The notes under the pieces: generated by a model
Seen by the model: only the letters and a program-made list of their open reading frames with translations
The model's database searches: none
Told to the model about the DNA's origin: nothing
Made by a program: the position numbers and the translations under genes
NCBI GenBank assembly: GCA_021298355.1
Contig: JAJTEH010000009.1
Coordinates: forward strand, 35,853-99,852
Source of the DNA: Flammeovirgaceae bacterium
GTDB lineage: Bacteria; Bacteroidota; Bacteroidia; Cytophagales; Cyclobacteriaceae
Direction of reading: 5' to 3'
DNA: 64,000 bases
Part shown: positions 61,696-64,000 of the stretch, one piece after another
How the letters are laid out: each line of letters begins with the position of its first letter
Position numbering within the stretch: position 1 is the first letter of the stretch

Positions 61696-62153
61696 GAACT
61701 GAGTTTAAATATATTGCAATCATGCTATCCCTATTTTTTCAAAGTTGTAGTAGTCCCGAAAAAAAAGAACAGGATTTTGTTGGAGCATGGAAATCGAATG
61801 ACGGTGCGGTAATTGAGTTAGGAGCGGATGGAAATTACACGGCCACGCAAATAGATTATTACAACGTTTATCTTGAGAAAGAACACAAAGGTAAAAAGTT
61901 TGATTTTGCTGGTAAGTGGGAAATTATCAGTGAGGGTAAAAAATCAAAGATAGAATTACATACTGACGCGACTTTTAAGGATGTCGGTATTGATAAGACG
62001 TACACCTACAACGGAGATGTTCGCAGTCACAAGCTTGGATTAACTTTTGAAATCTCAGGTGAGGGTCTACTGGGGGATACACCACCTTGGCATTTGTTTG
62101 TATGGATAGGTGACCCTGACGATGTGAATAAATACAAGTTTGTAAGACAGTAA
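61692..62153 (+). CDS. lipoprotein, candidate immunity protein for the RHS C-terminal domain
   Basis: A 153-residue lipoprotein (signal ending LFFQSC, then SSPEKKEQD). The body is lipocalin/META-like: FVGAWKSNDGAVIELGADGNYTAT, then GKWEIISEGKKSKIEL, and a final strand KYKFVRQ. Its ATG overlaps the RHS stop (ATGA), so it is translated directly after the toxin-like tail. Polymorphic toxin genes are typically followed at once by the cognate immunity gene, and lipoprotein immunity proteins guard against periplasm- or membrane-acting toxins. The immunity role is inferred from position; no family is recognised. Confidence 0.7.
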   Translation: MRTEFKYIAIMLSLFFQSCSSPEKKEQDFVGAWKSNDGAVIELGADGNYTATQIDYYNVYLEKEHKGKKFDFAGKWEIISEGKKSKIELHTDATFKDVGIDKTYTYNGDVRSHKLGLTFEISGEGLLGDTPPWHLFVWIGDPDDVNKYKFVRQ

Positions 62154-62195
62154 TCCATCGGGTGCGAGGGCAAATAAATATCAATCTGGTGATTT

Positions 62196-62735
62196 ATGAA
62201 ATTAAAATATTTTAGGACAATTGTTTTCTTTCTCTTGCTATTTTCACTTAGTAATAGGGGCTATTCTCAGTCTTTGGACACAATACATGCGATTGTCTTT
62301 AAGGCACAGCTAATGACTTTGTCCAGATTTGGTTTAACAACTGAAGACAAAATTCTATCGACATTAAGTGGCCAATCAACCCGGATCATCTGCAACTATA
62401 AGGGTGTAACGTTAATATGGATTAAGTGCAGCAATACTTTTTGGCAGGGTGTATCATCGTCTGTGGAAAGGCTGGATAGCTGTAGCTTTATCATTGGATA
62501 TAATAAGCGGAACTTTACTTTTTATAGACTACAAGGCTTTAATTGCACTGATGCAGCAGACTTTTTTGAAGACTTAGATTCTCAGGATTTTATAAGCCTA
62601 TTGGAGGATAAATCAATAACTGAAATTGATTTGCTCGAACTCAATACATGGGCTTCTAAGAAAAAGAATCGTCGCAAGCAATGCCAGTTTAAGTCGTGCG
62701 ATGATAGCATAGAAACCTTGCTATCAACTTATTGA
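62196..62735 (+). CDS. secreted hypothetical protein
   Basis: A 179-residue protein with signal peptide ending NRGYSQ, then a soluble domain (SLDTIHAIVFKAQLMTLSRF ... ITEIDLLELNTWASKKKNRRKQCQF). Several Cys (NCTDAADFF, CQFKSCDD) could form disulfides outside the cytosol. No family is recognised. It lies 42 bp after the lipoprotein gene on the same strand and before REP-type repeats, as part of the RHS-associated accessory cassette. Confidence 0.65.
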   Translation: MKLKYFRTIVFFLLLFSLSNRGYSQSLDTIHAIVFKAQLMTLSRFGLTTEDKILSTLSGQSTRIICNYKGVTLIWIKCSNTFWQGVSSSVERLDSCSFIIGYNKRNFTFYRLQGFNCTDAADFFEDLDSQDFISLLEDKSITEIDLLELNTWASKKKNRRKQCQFKSCDDSIETLLSTY

Positions 62736-62741
62736 TCACCT

Positions 62742-62835
62742 CCCCACTCGCCCTCGTTTGCAACGAGGGTGTGAGAGAACTGCGATTGTATCGCCACCAC
62801 TGGCGCGGATGTAGTGTCTAGGCACGTAAACTGCC
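62742..62835. repeat. REP-like repeat, copy 1 (parts A and B adjacent)
   Basis: Part A contains two hairpins: CCCTCGTT-TGC-AACGAGGG (62751-62769) and GCGAT-TGT-ATCGC (62782-62794). Part B (from about 62793) contains ACTGGCGCGGATG and a TAGGCA motif. Part A recurs at 63588 and 63721, and part B at 63504. The repeats cluster upstream of a RAYT transposase gene, as REP elements do. Confidence 0.8.
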
Positions 62836-62873
62836 AAAGAGTGGGATTATTAACAAGCTAAAAGCAATAAGAA

Positions 62874-63320
62874 GTGAAACGTTACATATTTTTTTTAATA
62901 GCGATATTCAGTTCTGTTTTATCAAACGGACAGGTTAGGAAAGTCACAGGAACAGTCATTGATGAGAATGAGTTAAAACCAATACCAGGCGTCAAAATTT
63001 ATAGCCCAGACAAAAAAAAGGAATTTGGTGTGACAGACATGAAAGGGAATTTTGAAATCGAATGTGACAAAAGTGAGGATGAATTATTATTCATTTTTCT
63101 TGGCATGGAGCGTACTGATATTAAATTATCTTCGGACTGTGGCAACTTGGAAGTTATTATGATGTTTGACGTTATTTATGACTACATAACAAGCAACAAA
63201 ATAAATCGTAAGCGTTGCAAGAGGTTTAAGGGGTTAACTCAAAAACAACATCAAGCTCATGAGAAGGGAATTTTTACTTCCGACACACCATGCTTTAGTT
63301 ATGTCTTCCACAAGTACTGA
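62874..63320 (+). CDS. secreted carboxypeptidase-regulatory-like domain protein
   Basis: A 148-residue protein starting with GTG (62874-62876), with signal peptide ending VLSNGQ. A CarboxypepD_reg-like beta-sandwich follows (KVTGTVIDENELKPIPGVKIYSPDKKKEFGVTDMKGNFEIEC in segments), then a basic tail (NKINRKRCKRFKGLTQKQ) containing Cys. This domain usually forms the N-terminus of TonB-dependent receptors; here it is alone. Function is unknown. It is followed by a terminator hairpin. Confidence 0.7.
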   Translation: MKRYIFFLIAIFSSVLSNGQVRKVTGTVIDENELKPIPGVKIYSPDKKKEFGVTDMKGNFEIECDKSEDELLFIFLGMERTDIKLSSDCGNLEVIMMFDVIYDYITSNKINRKRCKRFKGLTQKQHQAHEKGIFTSDTPCFSYVFHKY

Positions 63321-63338
63321 AATGTTGAAAGAGAACGG

Positions 63339-63365
63339 AAGCCCAGCCATCGCGCTGGGTTTTTT
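63339..63365 (+). terminator. intrinsic terminator after the secreted-protein gene
   Basis: CCCAGC (63342-63347) pairs with GCTGGG (63354-63359), extended by three outer pairs including one G-T, around a 6-base loop, followed by six T (63360-63365). It lies 18 bp after the stop at 63320. Confidence 0.75.
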
Positions 63366-63503
63366 ATTTAAGCTTGGTTGGCTTTTGGTTCAAGCGCATA
63401 AGAGAATCAGCACGCTAATAACTTTTTTTGAAGCTGTTGTTAGAGCTGGTCAGTTCCTGAAATAAATCGTCATCAATAACAATCGGTCTGTTCCTGTCAG
63501 TCC

Positions 63504-63540
63504 CGCCACTGGCGCGGATGTTGTGTGTAGGCATGTGCGC
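63504..63540. repeat. REP-like repeat, part B alone
   Basis: Contains CGCC-ACT-GGCG (63504-63514) followed by CGGATG, TGTGTGTAGGCA and GTGCGC. It matches the second half of copy 1 (62793-62832) apart from a few substitutions and a small insertion in copy 1. Confidence 0.7.
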
Positions 63541-63587
63541 AGTTCATCCGTGCCCAAGTGTAATTGATTTAATTGTAATTAATGTTA

Positions 63588-63643
63588 CCCCAACTCGCCC
63601 TCGTTTGTAACGAGGGTGAGAGAGAACTGCGATTGTATCGCCA
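63588..63643. repeat. REP-like repeat, part A (copy 2)
   Basis: CCCTCGTT-TGT-AACGAGGG (63598-63616) and GCGAT-TGT-ATCGC hairpins, with the linker GAGAGAACT, match copy 1 at nearly every base. Confidence 0.8.
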
Positions 63644-63720
63644 TCATTATATAGTTGTAAGTTAATAAATAATCTCGAGCTTTTAGCTCCTACCATTAAT
63701 AGCTAACAATCAAAACAGTC

Positions 63721-63772
63721 CCCCAACTCGCCCTCATTTGTAACGAGGGTGAGGGAGAGCTGCGATTGTATC
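63721..63772. repeat. REP-like repeat, part A (copy 3, degenerate)
   Basis: CCCTCATT-TGT-AACGAGGG (63731-63749) has one mispair in the stem, and the second hairpin is lost at its 3' side (GCGATTGTATCCCC). It is otherwise collinear with copies 1 and 2. Confidence 0.75.
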
Positions 63773-63779
63773 CCCCCCT

Positions 63780-63802
63780 GGTCGTAGCGTCTCGCTACGA
63801 CC
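63780..63802. repeat. 10-bp-stem hairpin upstream of the RAYT gene
   Basis: GGTCGTAGCG (63780-63789) pairs perfectly with CGCTACGACC (63793-63802) across a TCT loop. No T tract follows, so it is not a terminator. It ends 57 bp before the transposase ATG and is probably a REP hairpin recognised by that transposase. Confidence 0.75.
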
Positions 63803-63859
63803 CTTGAAAAGGACATTTCAATTTGACATTTTTTCATATCTTGTGATAAGGTAAAATGG

Positions 63860-64000
63860 ATGAGTAGGAAATATTCATTTCGAGACAATCGGCAACTTTA
63901 TTTTGTAACATTTACTGTTGTACATTGGATTGATGTATTTATTCGCGAAGAATACAGAAAAGTCTTGTATGATAGCATTAAGTATTGTCAGGCCAACAAA
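63860..64000 (+). CDS. REP-associated tyrosine transposase (RAYT), N-terminal part
   Basis: Forty-seven codons are open to the window edge, beginning MSRKYSFRDNRQLYFVTFTV and continuing VHWIDVFIREEYRKVLYDSI. The LYFVTFTVVxWIDVF signature is the first strand of IS200-like Y1 transposases of the RAYT group. The HUH motif and catalytic Tyr lie outside the window. RAYTs cut and mobilise REP hairpins; several such hairpins lie directly upstream. Confidence 0.88.
   Translation, partial: MSRKYSFRDNRQLYFVTFTVVHWIDVFIREEYRKVLYDSIKYCQANK

Larger units (their letters stand above)
63366..63859. other. gene-free region carrying REP-like repeats upstream of RAYT
   Basis: No convincing gene is seen in these 494 bases. 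They hold one copy of repeat part B, two copies of part A, and a separate 10-bp-stem hairpin just before the RAYT start. Short open frames here have no initiation context and coincide with the repeats. Confidence 0.6.

Noticed and set aside
62751..62769. Intrinsic terminator at the CCCTCGTT/AACGAGGG hairpin
   Set aside because: No T tract follows on either strand and the same hairpin recurs as part of a larger repeat.
63259..63465. A 68-residue open frame downstream of the last secreted protein
   Set aside because: It overlaps the end of that gene and passes through its terminator hairpin.
62742..63772. CRISPR-like array formed by the repeated CCCTCGTT...AACGAGGG units
   Set aside because: Only three copies, irregularly spaced by hundreds of bases, internally hairpinned and next to a RAYT transposase; no cas genes. 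They fit REP elements.
63703..63888. A minus-strand open frame through the repeats
   Set aside because: It consists of REP copy 3 and the upstream region of the RAYT gene, so it is not a plausible gene.

Overview
The window is a stretch of an AT-rich chromosome from a member of the Bacteroidota, most probably the order Cytophagales. Supporting signs are a complete alternative complex III operon (actA-F) leading into a cytochrome c oxidase operon, type IX secretion C-terminal sorting domains, a DUF6443/RHS surface protein with Ig-like repeats, a RAYT transposase with REP hairpins, and TAnnTTTG promoter elements sitting very close to start codons.

Layout. 1-10.4 kb: housekeeping genes on both strands: an omega-amidase-like nitrilase, a GroES-like protein, rmuC, ornithine aminotransferase, an SRAP abasic-site protein, purB, a higBA toxin-antitoxin pair, a flavin/2Fe-2S reductase and a split YeeE/YedE sulfur-compound transporter. 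10.4-16 kb: a fatty acid hydroxylase family gene, then a compact minus-strand run (TauE/SafE, a small membrane protein, an SMP-30-like lipoprotein, a CDF metal exporter, an APC permease). 16-25.9 kb: an M3 peptidase, a MarR regulator beside yceI with a striking 24-26 bp palindrome upstream of yceI, a DUF5916 outer-membrane protein, a tRNA methyltransferase, a serine hydrolase, an M23 peptidase, a TIGR02757 protein and a cyanophycinase-like lipoprotein.

26.1-42.9 kb: the respiratory block. actABCDEF carries electrons from menaquinol to cytochrome c. coxB/coxA follow after 12-14 bp, then a strong intrinsic terminator, then ctaA and ctaB (heme A synthesis), two subunit III genes and subunit IV, and a second terminator. 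Accessory genes follow: a SCO-like protein without metal-binding cysteines, DUF420, a small CxxC membrane protein and DUF983. The DUF983 gene overlaps a very large sensor histidine kinase, which overlaps a HAD phosphatase gene, which overlaps a site-2 protease gene. 48.1-55.5 kb: minus-strand genes for two T9SS-sorted proteins (one a pappalysin-like metalloprotease), a PASTA protein, D-Ala-D-Ala ligase, and the Fe-S carrier pair nfu/mrp.

55.5-64 kb: an accessory region. A 21-bp-periodic repeat and a 14-bp tandem duplication lie before a truncated TniQ (Tn7/Tn5053-type target selector). The tniQ fragment is joined abruptly, near 56300, to the interior of an Ig-repeat/RHS polymorphic-toxin gene that has lost its start. 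The RHS C-terminal variable domain is followed, with ATGA coupling, by a lipoprotein gene that is a candidate immunity factor, then by two small secreted proteins, several REP-like hairpin repeats, and the start of a RAYT transposase running off the window edge. This last region is the best candidate for new biology. No rRNA, tRNA or CRISPR array was seen.
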